A program made the translations under genes and the position numbers. Shown piece by piece: positions 39,630 to 48,430 of a stretch of 64,000 bases of DNA. Numbering within the stretch: the stretch's first letter is position 1; the number at the start of each line of letters is the position of its first letter. The notes beneath the pieces were generated by a model. It saw only the letters and a program-made list of their open reading frames with translations. It ran no database searches and was not told the origin of the DNA. Source of the DNA: Deltaproteobacteria bacterium (lineage in GTDB: Bacteria > Myxococcota_A > Polyangia > Nannocystales > Nannocystaceae); contig JADJEE010000002.1 of NCBI GenBank assembly GCA_016709225.1, positions 744,001 to 808,000 on the forward strand, given 5' to 3'.

Positions 39630-42173
39630 ATGGCCAGTTCCTTCGTCGTCGATGCAAGCCTTCGCGCCGTGCCGCTCTCACGCTTGTTGGAGGTCCGCGC
39701 GGATCTCCACCTGGGCGGGGTGCTCACGCCGACGCCCGCGCCCGGGGGCGAAGACCGACCGGTGCTGGACGGCGATGCGGTCCTCACCGTCGGAACGGCG
39801 TATCCGGCCTCCAATCAGCCGTCGAAGCGCTACTACCTGCCGCAGTACCGCGTCGCGACCGACGCGGCCGGCAAGCCGCAGGTGTCGCTGCGGTACCAGC
39901 CCAGTGACGGCGAGGTCGGTCGCCTCACGCTCGCGCTGACCTGGACGCCCATGACTGATCCTTCGGCCACGATGGTGGTGATGGACCACGTCGCGCAGCT
40001 CACACTGGTCACGCAGATCGCGGTCGACGGTGCGCCCCAACCCCTCGAGCGGACCATCGCGTTGCAGCCGGCGCAGCTGCAGGGTGGCACCCAGGCGGTC
40101 TCGACCACCATCTTCACCGACGCCGCCACCTTCGAGTCGGCCTACCTGGCCATGCGCGAGCCATCGCGCCCCTGCACGCTGCGGATCACGCTCGCGGCCG
40201 AGGTCGCGATCCGGACCTGGCGGCAGCACGTGATCGCCAAGCCCACGCTCGAGGTCCAGTCCAAGGTCCTGCGCGCGCGCGGGGCCCTCTTCACGGAGTC
40301 GGCCAAGAAGGCCGTGGTGGCCGCCGAGGCGAACGAGGAGGTCCGCACGCTCCGCGCCGACGCGGTGCGGGCCACGCTCATGGCCCGCGCCACGGCCTCG
40401 CCGACCCTGCTGGTGTCGCCGACCGTGATGGTCCGCGCCCGCGGGGTCGCGCCGGAGCCCGCGCCCGCGCCTGCGCCTGCGCCCGCGGCCCCGTCGGTCG
40501 CGGCCGCGACGGCCTCGCCGCTACTGCGCGCCGCCGTGATCGCCCGCGCGCCGATGATCGCCCGGCTGCGCCCGATCGGGCGCGTCGACGATGCCGGGCC
40601 GATCGCCATCGACCCCCCGACGGTGCCCGAGCCTCCGCCGCCCATCACACCGCCGCCGCCCATCACACCGCCGCCGCCCATCGCGACGCCGCTACCGATC
40701 CAGCTCGCCGCGATGCGGCCGGCCCTGCGCGAGATCAACACCCTGCACGCGATCGACATGCGCGAGGTCGCGGCGCGCAGCGACCTGAAGATCGGCGGGC
40801 GAGCGGCGATCCCCTCGCTGGTCGCGCTCGACGAGAAGCGACGACCCGCGCTGGTCGACAGCCGCCTCGAGACCACGGCCTCGCTGCCGTTCCAGTTCGA
40901 CCCTGCCGCCCCCGGCAACGACGCGGTCTACCTCGACGCAGGGTTCCGCGGCGTCGGCATCCACCTCATTCGGCGCATGGCGTTGGCCGACGCCGCCGGC
41001 ACGGCCCACGTCGCCTTCCGCGACAGCCTCATGCCGGACGTCGTGTTGATCCCGCCGACCGAGTTCCGCCTCAGCCGCGATGCCACGGCGCCGTTCCTGC
41101 CCAGCCTGAGCTTCCTGCCGACGGACTTCGAGATCGCCGAGGGCGACGGTGCCGGTACGACGGTGTTCCGCATGGCGATCGGCTATCGGCTCACACCGTG
41201 GATCGACCCCTTGGTCGGCAGGCTCGCGCACGACGCCATGACCCTCGAAGGTCGCACCGCGCAGCTGCAGGCGCTGGTGCCCCGCAGCGCGTCGCTGCGG
41301 CTGCAGTCCGACGTCCTGGGCGAGGGCGCGCAGCGCAGCGACGCCCGCATCGATCCGGACACCGGCATCGACGACACGCTCGAGGTCGACGAGGGCGCCT
41401 TCACGGCACTGTGGCGGCAGCAGCTCGCACCGCCGGGCGGTGCGGTGATGGGCAATGTCGAGTACGAGCTGTTCGACGGCACGCGGGCGTCGATTCCCGC
41501 GCGTCTGTCCCTGCGCGAGCCGTCGTCACGGGTCTTCGACGTCGCATTCGTCGGGGCCATCGACGCCGCCGCCGGCCGCTACCAGGTCTCGATCCGCAAC
41601 CGCATCGAGAGCCCGGTGATCATCACGTCGCTGCCCGGCCTCCCGCTCGGCGGGGGTGCGATGGCCCACGCGGTCGATCCGGCCAGCCACCAAGGCCAGA
41701 CCCTCGCACCGCTGCAGACGCGCGCGATCGAGTACCGCGTCGATCCGCCGACGGTCGACGTGCTCGAGCTGGTGCCGGTGGTGATCGGCACGCCCGAGCC
41801 CGACGTGCTGCGCCTGTTCTCGCTGCTGACGATCTCGCCCGGGTTCGGCTCGCGCAGCTTCACTCTGCCGGTGCGGGTCGCCGACGGCGTGTTCGCGGTG
41901 CGACCCGACCAGGCGCCGCTCACGGGCGTGCTGGTCGAGTTCGACGACGGCGCCCGCGTGACCCTGACACCGTCGCAGCCGCAGGCCGACGTCACCGTCA
42001 TCGGGCGGCTGCTCGATCGGCTCCAGGGCCTGCCCGACGACGCGCAGCGCTACTTCTTCCGCGTCACCAACCTCCACGCCGACGGCGAGGGTGCTCGCAC
42101 CGCGTGGAGCGAGCGTCACGGCAGCGGCGTGCTCGAGGTCGGCACCGCTAGCGGCACGATGATGGACTTCTGA
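39630..42173 (+). CDS. Giant paralogous family member 7 (divergent, Pro-rich)
   Basis: The 847-residue protein starts MASSFVVDASLRAVPLSRLL. It is a distant member: KRYYLPQYRVATDAAGKP resembles the YYLP block, but the central block is not clear. Residues ~265-350 contain two Pro-rich linkers, one of Ala-Pro repeats (EPAPAPAPAPAAP) and one of repeated PPPPIT units. The C-terminal half is beta-rich and includes FRMAIGYRLTPWIDPL and YELFDGTRASIPARL, the latter repeating the 'fDGt' turn of the Ig-like modules. There is no signal peptide. It leads the rightward group, and its TGA overlaps the next ATG (TGATG at 42171-42175). Confidence 0.75.
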   Translation: MASSFVVDASLRAVPLSRLLEVRADLHLGGVLTPTPAPGGEDRPVLDGDAVLTVGTAYPASNQPSKRYYLPQYRVATDAAGKPQVSLRYQPSDGEVGRLTLALTWTPMTDPSATMVVMDHVAQLTLVTQIAVDGAPQPLERTIALQPAQLQGGTQAVSTTIFTDAATFESAYLAMREPSRPCTLRITLAAEVAIRTWRQHVIAKPTLEVQSKVLRARGALFTESAKKAVVAAEANEEVRTLRADAVRATLMARATASPTLLVSPTVMVRARGVAPEPAPAPAPAPAAPSVAAATASPLLRAAVIARAPMIARLRPIGRVDDAGPIAIDPPTVPEPPPPITPPPPITPPPPIATPLPIQLAAMRPALREINTLHAIDMREVAARSDLKIGGRAAIPSLVALDEKRRPALVDSRLETTASLPFQFDPAAPGNDAVYLDAGFRGVGIHLIRRMALADAAGTAHVAFRDSLMPDVVLIPPTEFRLSRDATAPFLPSLSFLPTDFEIAEGDGAGTTVFRMAIGYRLTPWIDPLVGRLAHDAMTLEGRTAQLQALVPRSASLRLQSDVLGEGAQRSDARIDPDTGIDDTLEVDEGAFTALWRQQLAPPGGAVMGNVEYELFDGTRASIPARLSLREPSSRVFDVAFVGAIDAAAGRYQVSIRNRIESPVIITSLPGLPLGGGAMAHAVDPASHQGQTLAPLQTRAIEYRVDPPTVDVLELVPVVIGTPEPDVLRLFSLLTISPGFGSRSFTLPVRVADGVFAVRPDQAPLTGVLVEFDDGARVTLTPSQPQADVTVIGRLLDRLQGLPDDAQRYFFRVTNLHADGEGARTAWSERHGSGVLEVGTASGTMMDF

Positions 42174-43801
42174 TGCTGACCCTGCGCCGCGACGCCGAGG
42201 GGTTCCTCGACGATACCGATCCGTCCCTGCGCTGGGTCGTGCCCGACGGGCTCGAGCCGATCGTCGACGCCGCCGGCGTGCCGCAGGTCTTCGTCGTGCG
42301 CGGCCCCGACGCGGGCGTGCTGACGCTGCGCCTGCGCCCGCGCTGGCCAGGACCAGGCGCTCGCCACCGACAGGCCACCATCGCAGCCTCGCGCGTGCGG
42401 CTGGTCGGACTCGCCGCGGGCGTGCGCAGCGATGGTGTGTGGCACGATGGTGGCGTCGACGCCGAGCACCTACTCGGCCGCGCGCTCGCCCTCGATGCCA
42501 TCGAGCTGGCGATGATCCGACGCCTCGCCGCCAGCGGCGGCGACACCCTCGAGGTCGAGCTCGAGATGGCCTTCGAGGGCCTGCTCCCGCGCCATCCGTG
42601 GCTGGTGCGCATCGACGGCGCAGGCCTGCGCGCCCGCCTCGTTGGGCTGCTCGGCGACGCCACGTTCGATCGCAGCGCCTGGAACGACGCGTGGGCAGGG
42701 CTCGGCGACGACGCGCTCGTGTGGTGGCCGCTGCGCGCCGACGCGATCCCGGTGCCCCGCGACGAGGCCCGCGTCGCGCTGGCACAGCACTGCTTGCCGC
42801 TGGCGACCACTGGCGCCGCAGCGGCCCTGCGCCTGCGCGACGACTTCCCCGAGCGGCTGGCGCTCGATCTCTCGGTGGCCACCGCCGGACGCACCCAGGT
42901 CGCGCTGCGGTGGTCGCTGTCGAGCTTCCTCGCGCAGGTCGCCGATCCGACGGTGCACCTGGTCGAGGCCACCATCCCCGATCCATTCCAGGCTGCAGCG
43001 ATGCACGTGAGCTGCGACGTGCCGCTGGCCGAGGCCGGCGTCCGCAGCATCGACGTCGAGGTCACGACCGGCGGCCCCAGTGGCCGCCTGCGACACGTCT
43101 TCGTGGTCGGCGCGCCCACGGCGGTGCGCCTGCCCTTCGTGCGCGAGAGCGCCGCGGCACTCGAGCCGCGCTGGCTCGCACGGGCAACGGTGGTGACCGC
43201 GGCCGGACCGACGGTGGTCGAGACCACCCCCCGCGCGACGGGCCTCGTGCTCGACCTCGACGCGGCGTCGCTCGGCATCGTGCCGCTGCGCTTCGTGGCA
43301 GACCCGATCGTGTTCACGCGCGTCACGGCGCTCGAGATCGAAATCGGTGCGCGTCGCCTCCAGCTGACCGCCGACGCCCCCGAAGCCTGGGCCGTGGGTC
43401 GCACGCCGCCGCCGTCGGTCGCGGTGACGGCCAGCGCCCCCGACGGTCGCCGCCACGCGCTCGGCAACCTCGCGCTCACGCACGACGGACTGCGCATCGG
43501 TGCCGCGACCCTCGGCATCGGTGATGACGTGATGGTGGTGTTGACCCCGCCCGCGCAGCTCGAGGGCCGTGCAGCCTACCTCGCAGTGCAGGTCGAGGGC
43601 GGGCCGTGGCGAACGCTCGAGCGCGGTGATCGCATCACCTGGGCGCTGCGCCGCGAGGACGCACTCACGCCCCCGCGCCTGCGCTATCGCACCCGCGACG
43701 TCCCCCGCGACGCCGACGGCCGCTCGCGTCCGATGCGGGAGTCGGCGTGGATCGAGGCCGTCGGCGAAGCCATCACCGTTGAGCTGCCCACCACGCCATG
43801 A
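42173..43801 (+). CDS. Giant paralogous family member 8 (short form)
   Basis: With 542 residues this is the shortest member. It starts MLTLRRDAEGFLDDTDPSLR at the overlapped ATG 42173. The N-terminal block is reduced (LRWVVPDGLEPIVD, QVFVVRGPDAG). The central region is helical and then beta-rich, with two or three sandwich modules such as VRLPFVRESAAALEPRWLAR and the C-terminal RLRYRTRDVPRDADGRSRP with ESAWIEAVGEAITVELP. This tail matches the module ends of the other members (R-Y-R followed by a W ~20 residues later). No signal peptide, membrane helix or enzyme motif is visible. It is assigned to the family by the module tail, start context and position. Confidence 0.72.
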   Translation: MLTLRRDAEGFLDDTDPSLRWVVPDGLEPIVDAAGVPQVFVVRGPDAGVLTLRLRPRWPGPGARHRQATIAASRVRLVGLAAGVRSDGVWHDGGVDAEHLLGRALALDAIELAMIRRLAASGGDTLEVELEMAFEGLLPRHPWLVRIDGAGLRARLVGLLGDATFDRSAWNDAWAGLGDDALVWWPLRADAIPVPRDEARVALAQHCLPLATTGAAAALRLRDDFPERLALDLSVATAGRTQVALRWSLSSFLAQVADPTVHLVEATIPDPFQAAAMHVSCDVPLAEAGVRSIDVEVTTGGPSGRLRHVFVVGAPTAVRLPFVRESAAALEPRWLARATVVTAAGPTVVETTPRATGLVLDLDAASLGIVPLRFVADPIVFTRVTALEIEIGARRLQLTADAPEAWAVGRTPPPSVAVTASAPDGRRHALGNLALTHDGLRIGAATLGIGDDVMVVLTPPAQLEGRAAYLAVQVEGGPWRTLERGDRITWALRREDALTPPRLRYRTRDVPRDADGRSRPMRESAWIEAVGEAITVELPTTP

Positions 43802-43811
43802 CGAGGTCGCG

Positions 43812-45728
43812 ATGCTGAAGCTACCGCTGCGTACCCAGGCTGGGCTGCTCGTCGCCGACGACGACGCCGACCCCACGCGTCGCTTCGTGTGTGCCGGTAG
43901 CCCGCGCGTCGCCCGTCGCAGCGACGGCCGTGCACGCCTGCGGTTGACGCGATTCATGCTCCCCGACGGGCGCGCCGTCGCCGACGGAACCCGCACGGCC
44001 TCGCGACTCGTGCTCGACGCCGAGCTCGAGCCCTCGCCGGAGGCCCTCGCCGCGGCCGGGCTCGCGGGCGCCGAGCGCATGCCGTGGCTCGACGCCGAGC
44101 TCGAGCTGCGGGGCCCGCAGTTCGAGCCCGTGTCGGCACCGGCGTCGGTGGTGCGCGGGCAAGCAGGTGTCGGTGTCGAGCTGCCGGCCGCGGCGGCGGC
44201 GATCGTGGCGGGCCTGCTGCGTGCGCCGACCAGCGCGTCGCTGCAGCTGTCGTGGCGCGGCCACGTGCGCGCGCGACTGCCCGCGGTCGAGGTCACCGCC
44301 AGCGTCGACCTCGCGCAGCTGCAGCGCCGCAGCGTCGGCCCGCTGCTCGGCCGCGGACGCCTGCCCATCGGCACCCGCGTCGTGCTGCAGGCGCTCGTGA
44401 CGGCGAACCTCCGCATCGACATCCAGCGCGGCGCCGGCCCCGAAGACGACGCCATCGAGGCCGCGCTCCGGGCGTGGGCGATCGATGCCCTGGTCGCGCG
44501 GCTCGAGCAAGGCGGCAGCACGCTGGTGCGCGCGACCGCGTCCGACGTGGTCGTGCTCCCGCTCGAGCTGGTCGGTGTGATCGACGACAGCCTGCGCGAC
44601 GACGAGCGCGGGGGCCTGGTCGAGGAAGTGGTGCTGGACGAGGCCGAGCTCGGCGGTCGACGACGCACATGGGTCCGCACCATGGGTGAGCTCGCGGCCG
44701 GCGTGACCCGGGTCGACGTGGAGCTCGACGACGCCGGCAGCGTGCAGCGCGTGGCGTTGGTCGACGACGCTGCGCAGCGTGTGGTGCTCGAGCACGATCG
44801 CCTGCGCTGGCGCGCGCGTGTGGTGCCGCAAGGTGGCGGCGACGCGCGGTGGTCGGACTGGTCCGAGGCCGCCATCGGCGGCGACGTGGTCGTGCCCGCG
44901 GTGCCGCCGGCTCCGCGCGCGCTCGAGGTGGCGACCGCCGCGTTCGACTTCAAGCAGCGATGGCTCGACGTGCAGCTGCAGGTCCAGGCCGACGGCGCCG
45001 AGGACCAGAGCCAGGCCCAGACCCTCGTGCTCGACGCCGGCACCCCGACCGCGCGCGTGAGCCTGCCGGGCATCTCTGCCGGCGCGCCGCTCGAGGTACG
45101 AGTGCAGTGCCGCGCGCGCTCGGGCTTCGTGCACGAGCAACGGCTCGAGGCGGTCACCGACGCGCAGCTGGTGGTGCTCGACCCCTACGCGGGTGCCGGC
45201 CGACGGCTCGCGTTGGTGCCCACCGGCAGCGGCTGGGCCGAGGTCGCGATGGGCATGGTCGACCTGCGGCTCGTCGATGGCGAGCACGAGGTGCGAGAGA
45301 CCGTCGGGTTGTCGCGGCTGGAGGATTTCGTGCAGTGGCAAGCGCCGCTCTCGGCCGGCACGCGCGGTACGTTGTCGTGGCGCCGCCACACCAGCTTTCG
45401 CGACGGTCGCTTCGAGTCGACGCCGTGGCTGGACACCGAGCTCGATGTCCTGCCGATCGCGCTCGAGGGCACCCCATCGCGCACCGTGCAGCTGCTGCCG
45501 ATCCACCTCGAGCAAGGCATGGCAGTACGCATCGTGCTGCGCAGCGGCGACCTCACGGTCGAGCTGCAGGGCCGCGATCGGACCCCGCTGTCGGCCGTGC
45601 TGCCGCCCGGGCCCTACCGCATGACGCTGTCGTGGACGATGGCCGACGGCGGCACGCGGTCGCTGCCAGAGCAGCAGGTCGATGAGGACGCCGTGGTGAT
45701 TCCGCGGCCTCCGCTCGCACCGCCGTGA
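43812..45728 (+). CDS. Giant paralogous family member 9
   Basis: The 638-residue protein starts at ATG 43812, ten bases after the previous stop, with MLKLPLRTQAGLLVADD; its first five residues equal those of member 4. The N-terminal block includes RRFVCAGSPRVARRSDG and RLRLTRFMLPDG. The central block is diverged but keeps an ASVVRGQAGVGVELP and SLQLSWRGHVRARLPAVEV order. The tail contains RRLALVPTGSGWAEVAM, the counterpart of the LVPAGDWS module of members 3 and 4, and ends with YRMTLSWTMADGGTRSLP. No export signal is visible. It closes the rightward group; the next gene, a lipoprotein hydrolase, starts 75 bases on and could be in the same transcript. Confidence 0.75.
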   Translation: MLKLPLRTQAGLLVADDDADPTRRFVCAGSPRVARRSDGRARLRLTRFMLPDGRAVADGTRTASRLVLDAELEPSPEALAAAGLAGAERMPWLDAELELRGPQFEPVSAPASVVRGQAGVGVELPAAAAAIVAGLLRAPTSASLQLSWRGHVRARLPAVEVTASVDLAQLQRRSVGPLLGRGRLPIGTRVVLQALVTANLRIDIQRGAGPEDDAIEAALRAWAIDALVARLEQGGSTLVRATASDVVVLPLELVGVIDDSLRDDERGGLVEEVVLDEAELGGRRRTWVRTMGELAAGVTRVDVELDDAGSVQRVALVDDAAQRVVLEHDRLRWRARVVPQGGGDARWSDWSEAAIGGDVVVPAVPPAPRALEVATAAFDFKQRWLDVQLQVQADGAEDQSQAQTLVLDAGTPTARVSLPGISAGAPLEVRVQCRARSGFVHEQRLEAVTDAQLVVLDPYAGAGRRLALVPTGSGWAEVAMGMVDLRLVDGEHEVRETVGLSRLEDFVQWQAPLSAGTRGTLSWRRHTSFRDGRFESTPWLDTELDVLPIALEGTPSRTVQLLPIHLEQGMAVRIVLRSGDLTVELQGRDRTPLSAVLPPGPYRMTLSWTMADGGTRSLPEQQVDEDAVVIPRPPLAPP

Positions 45729-45803
45729 GTCGGTCGCGCCCCGCGTCAGCCACCCGTGAGCCGCGGCGTCGAGCCGCGATCGAGCCTGCTACCATGGCGT
45801 GCG

Positions 45804-47261
45804 ATGCCACCGCGCGCCGAGTCCCCGATCATCGCCGCGCTCGTGGTCGGTGCGACGGCATGCAGCGCCCCGACGCCGGGGAGCTCGACCGACGCCAGCT
45901 CGTCGAGCACCACCGCGTCGACCAGCTCGGGCTCGCCGGACTCCAGTGGCCGCGAGCCCGGCACCACCACAGCCGATGGCAGCGGCAGTGGCAGTGGCAG
46001 CTCGACGACCGCCGCCGACAGCACCGGCGAGGCGCCGGGCACGATCCACATCCGCTTCGCGTTCATCCACGGCGTGCTCGGCTCGGCGGACTCGCAGCTG
46101 CACGCCGAGAACGAGGCCGACGATCTCGAGGCCTTCGTGCTCGATCACGCCGACGGCTACGTCGCGGCCTATCAGGACGCGCACCCCGGTCGCGTCATCG
46201 CGATCGAGAGCACCCGCGTCAACCTCTACGTCGATGGTGACGGCGCGCTGCTGCGCCCCGGACTCGACGACGTGGCAGATGGCAGCGGGCAGACCACCGC
46301 CAACCGCTGGCGACAGCAGCTCGTCACCAAGCTCGACGCCGCGTATCCCGACGGCGTCGGCAACCTCGTGCTCGTCGGTCACAGCACCGGCGCCCGCGTT
46401 GCGCTCGAGGTCGCTGCAGATGTCGGCAGCGACGGGCAACCCGGCACCATGCAGTGGGGTTTGCAGGCGCGCATCGCCGGCGTCGTCACGCTGCACGGCA
46501 TGATCGATCGGCTCGACAACCCCGAGTACGACTTCATCGGGCCGACCGGCTTCGAGACCGGCTGCAAGCTGGCGCAGGCGGACGGCTGGTGCGAGTACGC
46601 AGCGCGGATCTCCGCGCGCCCCGCTGCGGCGTGGACCGCCACCCACCGCCGCTGGCTCGCGCTGGTCAGCTGGGCCGACTGCTCGCCGAGCCTGTGGGCC
46701 GGTGAGAACGACAAGTCGCTGCCGTTTCGCGCGCAGGCCAGCGCCGCCGCGGTCGGCACGACCATGACACGCGCCGCCGACGGCACGTGGGTGCCCGCGC
46801 ACGGCGTGCTGTACGGCAACTTCTGTCACTCGGACGTCACCGCCAACGGCTCGCCGGCCCACGGCGATGCCGTGGCCGCATCCATGACCGCGATGCTTCG
46901 CTGGGTCTTCGAGACCGCGCCGCGACCGGTCGTGATCGACGAAGACGCGCAGCGCATCGACCTCGCACCGCTCGGCAGCGGTGTGTGGTCGCGCGAGCAA
47001 GTGCGCGGCGACGACTGCCCGCCCGAGCTGCACGACGACGGTGCACCCGAGCTGGCGGGCGTGTGTCTGCACGGCGGCGATGCCGATCACGCGCTCGACG
47101 GCAACAACGCAACGAGCATCGTCACGCAGGGGGATTGCCGGGCGTCGGCGCGTTGGCAGCACCTGCATGCCGGCGAGCAGCACGGCGCGCGACTGTTCGC
47201 GAAGACGCACGCGGTCGCCGACGAACCCGGGCTCATCGCCACGCTCGCAGTCGAGCCGTGA
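45804..47261 (+). CDS. Lipoprotein alpha/beta hydrolase
   Basis: From ATG 45804 the product has 485 residues. The signal peptide PIIAALVVGATAC carries a lipobox-like ATAC. A Ser/Thr/Gly linker with alternating Ser-Gly follows to ~75. The hydrolase core starts with FAFIHGVLGS, where HG is the oxyanion-hole turn, and holds the nucleophile elbow LVLVGHSTGARVAL (GxSxG, Ser in GHSTG). A late His is likely in YGNFCHSD, and an Asp before it in the region ~300-320. Such enzymes act as esterases or lipases at the cell surface; the substrate is unknown. About eight Cys suggest disulfides. An in-frame codon at 45756 would put charged residues before the signal and is less likely. Confidence 0.82.
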   Translation: MPPRAESPIIAALVVGATACSAPTPGSSTDASSSSTTASTSSGSPDSSGREPGTTTADGSGSGSGSSTTAADSTGEAPGTIHIRFAFIHGVLGSADSQLHAENEADDLEAFVLDHADGYVAAYQDAHPGRVIAIESTRVNLYVDGDGALLRPGLDDVADGSGQTTANRWRQQLVTKLDAAYPDGVGNLVLVGHSTGARVALEVAADVGSDGQPGTMQWGLQARIAGVVTLHGMIDRLDNPEYDFIGPTGFETGCKLAQADGWCEYAARISARPAAAWTATHRRWLALVSWADCSPSLWAGENDKSLPFRAQASAAAVGTTMTRAADGTWVPAHGVLYGNFCHSDVTANGSPAHGDAVAASMTAMLRWVFETAPRPVVIDEDAQRIDLAPLGSGVWSREQVRGDDCPPELHDDGAPELAGVCLHGGDADHALDGNNATSIVTQGDCRASARWQHLHAGEQHGARLFAKTHAVADEPGLIATLAVEP

Positions 47262-47479
47262 CGTCGCGCACCAACGAGGGGACCAACCTCGCGCCGCGCC
47301 GCGAACACCGGTAGAGGTGGCGCGCGGGCGTAGTTCGGCGGCGTGAAGACGCGCTCCGACACGGTCGATTCAACCCCGGACAGACATCGAGCCGCACCGG
47401 CCTCCCGTCTGTGGCCCGTCGCACGGGCGACGATCGCTGCGCTTGCGCATGCGGGGACCCTGCTCATACGCTCCCACCG

Positions 47480-48388
47480 ATGCCCACGCTCGTGTCCACG
47501 TCGCTCGCGTTGTCGCTCGCGTTCAGCCCCTGGTCCGCCGATGCCCCGGTCGTCGCCGGTCCGACCCTGCACCTCGCGGCACCCGACGCCGAGGGCGACA
47601 AGAGCTGGGACGACGTCGCGGCCGAGGACGCCGAGGTGCCGCCGCCGACTCCGACCGAGGACGACGAGACGCTCGCCCCGGCCCCCGCGAGCACGCCCGC
47701 GCCGGTGCCGACCAAGGCGAACGCGAACGCGAAGCCCGAGTATCGCAAGGGCACCGGGCTCATCGTTGCCGCCAGCATCACCGGCGGCATCGGCTGGGCG
47801 CTCGGCCTCACGCGCATGGCCTTCGTGCAGCAGTGCGTCGACGCGGCGAAGTCGGCCGACAGCATCGACACTGGCGCGAGCGCGGGCAGCAAGTGTCTGC
47901 TGCGCGCGGGCGCGGGCAACCTCGGGCTGGGCATCCTGCAGTACGGCTTCAACATCGCGACGTGGGGCCTCGCGCCGGCCGCGGGCGCCGTGCGCGGCCG
48001 CTGGGACGGCGTCGATCGGGCCTGGAGCGCCAAGGCGCGCCGCAAGGCCGGCGTGTTCATCGGCGTCGGCGCGGGCGTGCTCGCGCTCGGCGTCATCGGC
48101 CGCATCACCGCGGCGGTGCTGGTCGGCCGCCCCTTCCGCCACCTCGACCCCACCAACTTCGACGCCGACGCATTCTCGCGTGACTACCGACTGCGCCTCT
48201 TCGGTGTGCAGCTGTCGAGCGCCGCGATCGCAGCAGGTGCGGGCTTGCTCGCCTTCGGCGTGGCGCACGGCAAGGCCTACGACGCGCAGTCGAAGTTTCT
48301 GAAGCAGGTGCGTGTGGCCCCGGCCTTCAACCTCGACCCGCGCAGCGGCTCGAGCTACGCCGGCGTCGCGCTGAGCGGCCGATTCTAG
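47480..48388 (+). CDS. Exported envelope protein with hydrophobic helices
   Basis: This 302-residue protein starts at ATG 47480 with a signal-like segment (PTLVSTSLALSLAFSPW). An acidic Pro/Ala linker follows to ~90, then Gly/Ala-rich hydrophobic helices at ~93-113, ~150-175, ~193-217 and ~248-268. The C-terminus VRVAPAFNLDPRS ending in GVALSGRF resembles the end of the protein encoded at 23378-23938. Function is unknown. A possible promoter is TTGCGC (47443-47448) and CATACG (47465-47470) spaced by 16 bases, very close to the start codon. The 218-bp gap upstream holds no other signal I can identify. Confidence 0.72.
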   Translation: MPTLVSTSLALSLAFSPWSADAPVVAGPTLHLAAPDAEGDKSWDDVAAEDAEVPPPTPTEDDETLAPAPASTPAPVPTKANANAKPEYRKGTGLIVAASITGGIGWALGLTRMAFVQQCVDAAKSADSIDTGASAGSKCLLRAGAGNLGLGILQYGFNIATWGLAPAAGAVRGRWDGVDRAWSAKARRKAGVFIGVGAGVLALGVIGRITAAVLVGRPFRHLDPTNFDADAFSRDYRLRLFGVQLSSAAIAAGAGLLAFGVAHGKAYDAQSKFLKQVRVAPAFNLDPRSGSSYAGVALSGRF

Positions 48389-48399
48389 TCGCGGACGAC

Positions 48400-48420
48400 G
48401 GCGCCCGACCCCCGGGCGCC
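48400..48420. terminator. GC-rich hairpin between convergent genes
   Basis: An 8-bp perfect stem, 48400-48407 with 48413-48420, has a 5-base loop. It lies in the 42-bp gap between the end of the rightward envelope gene and the end of the leftward ATPase gene. There is no T-tract on either side, so termination efficiency is uncertain; position and stem strength are the evidence. Confidence 0.5.
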
Positions 48421-48430
48421 GCAGCCGTGG

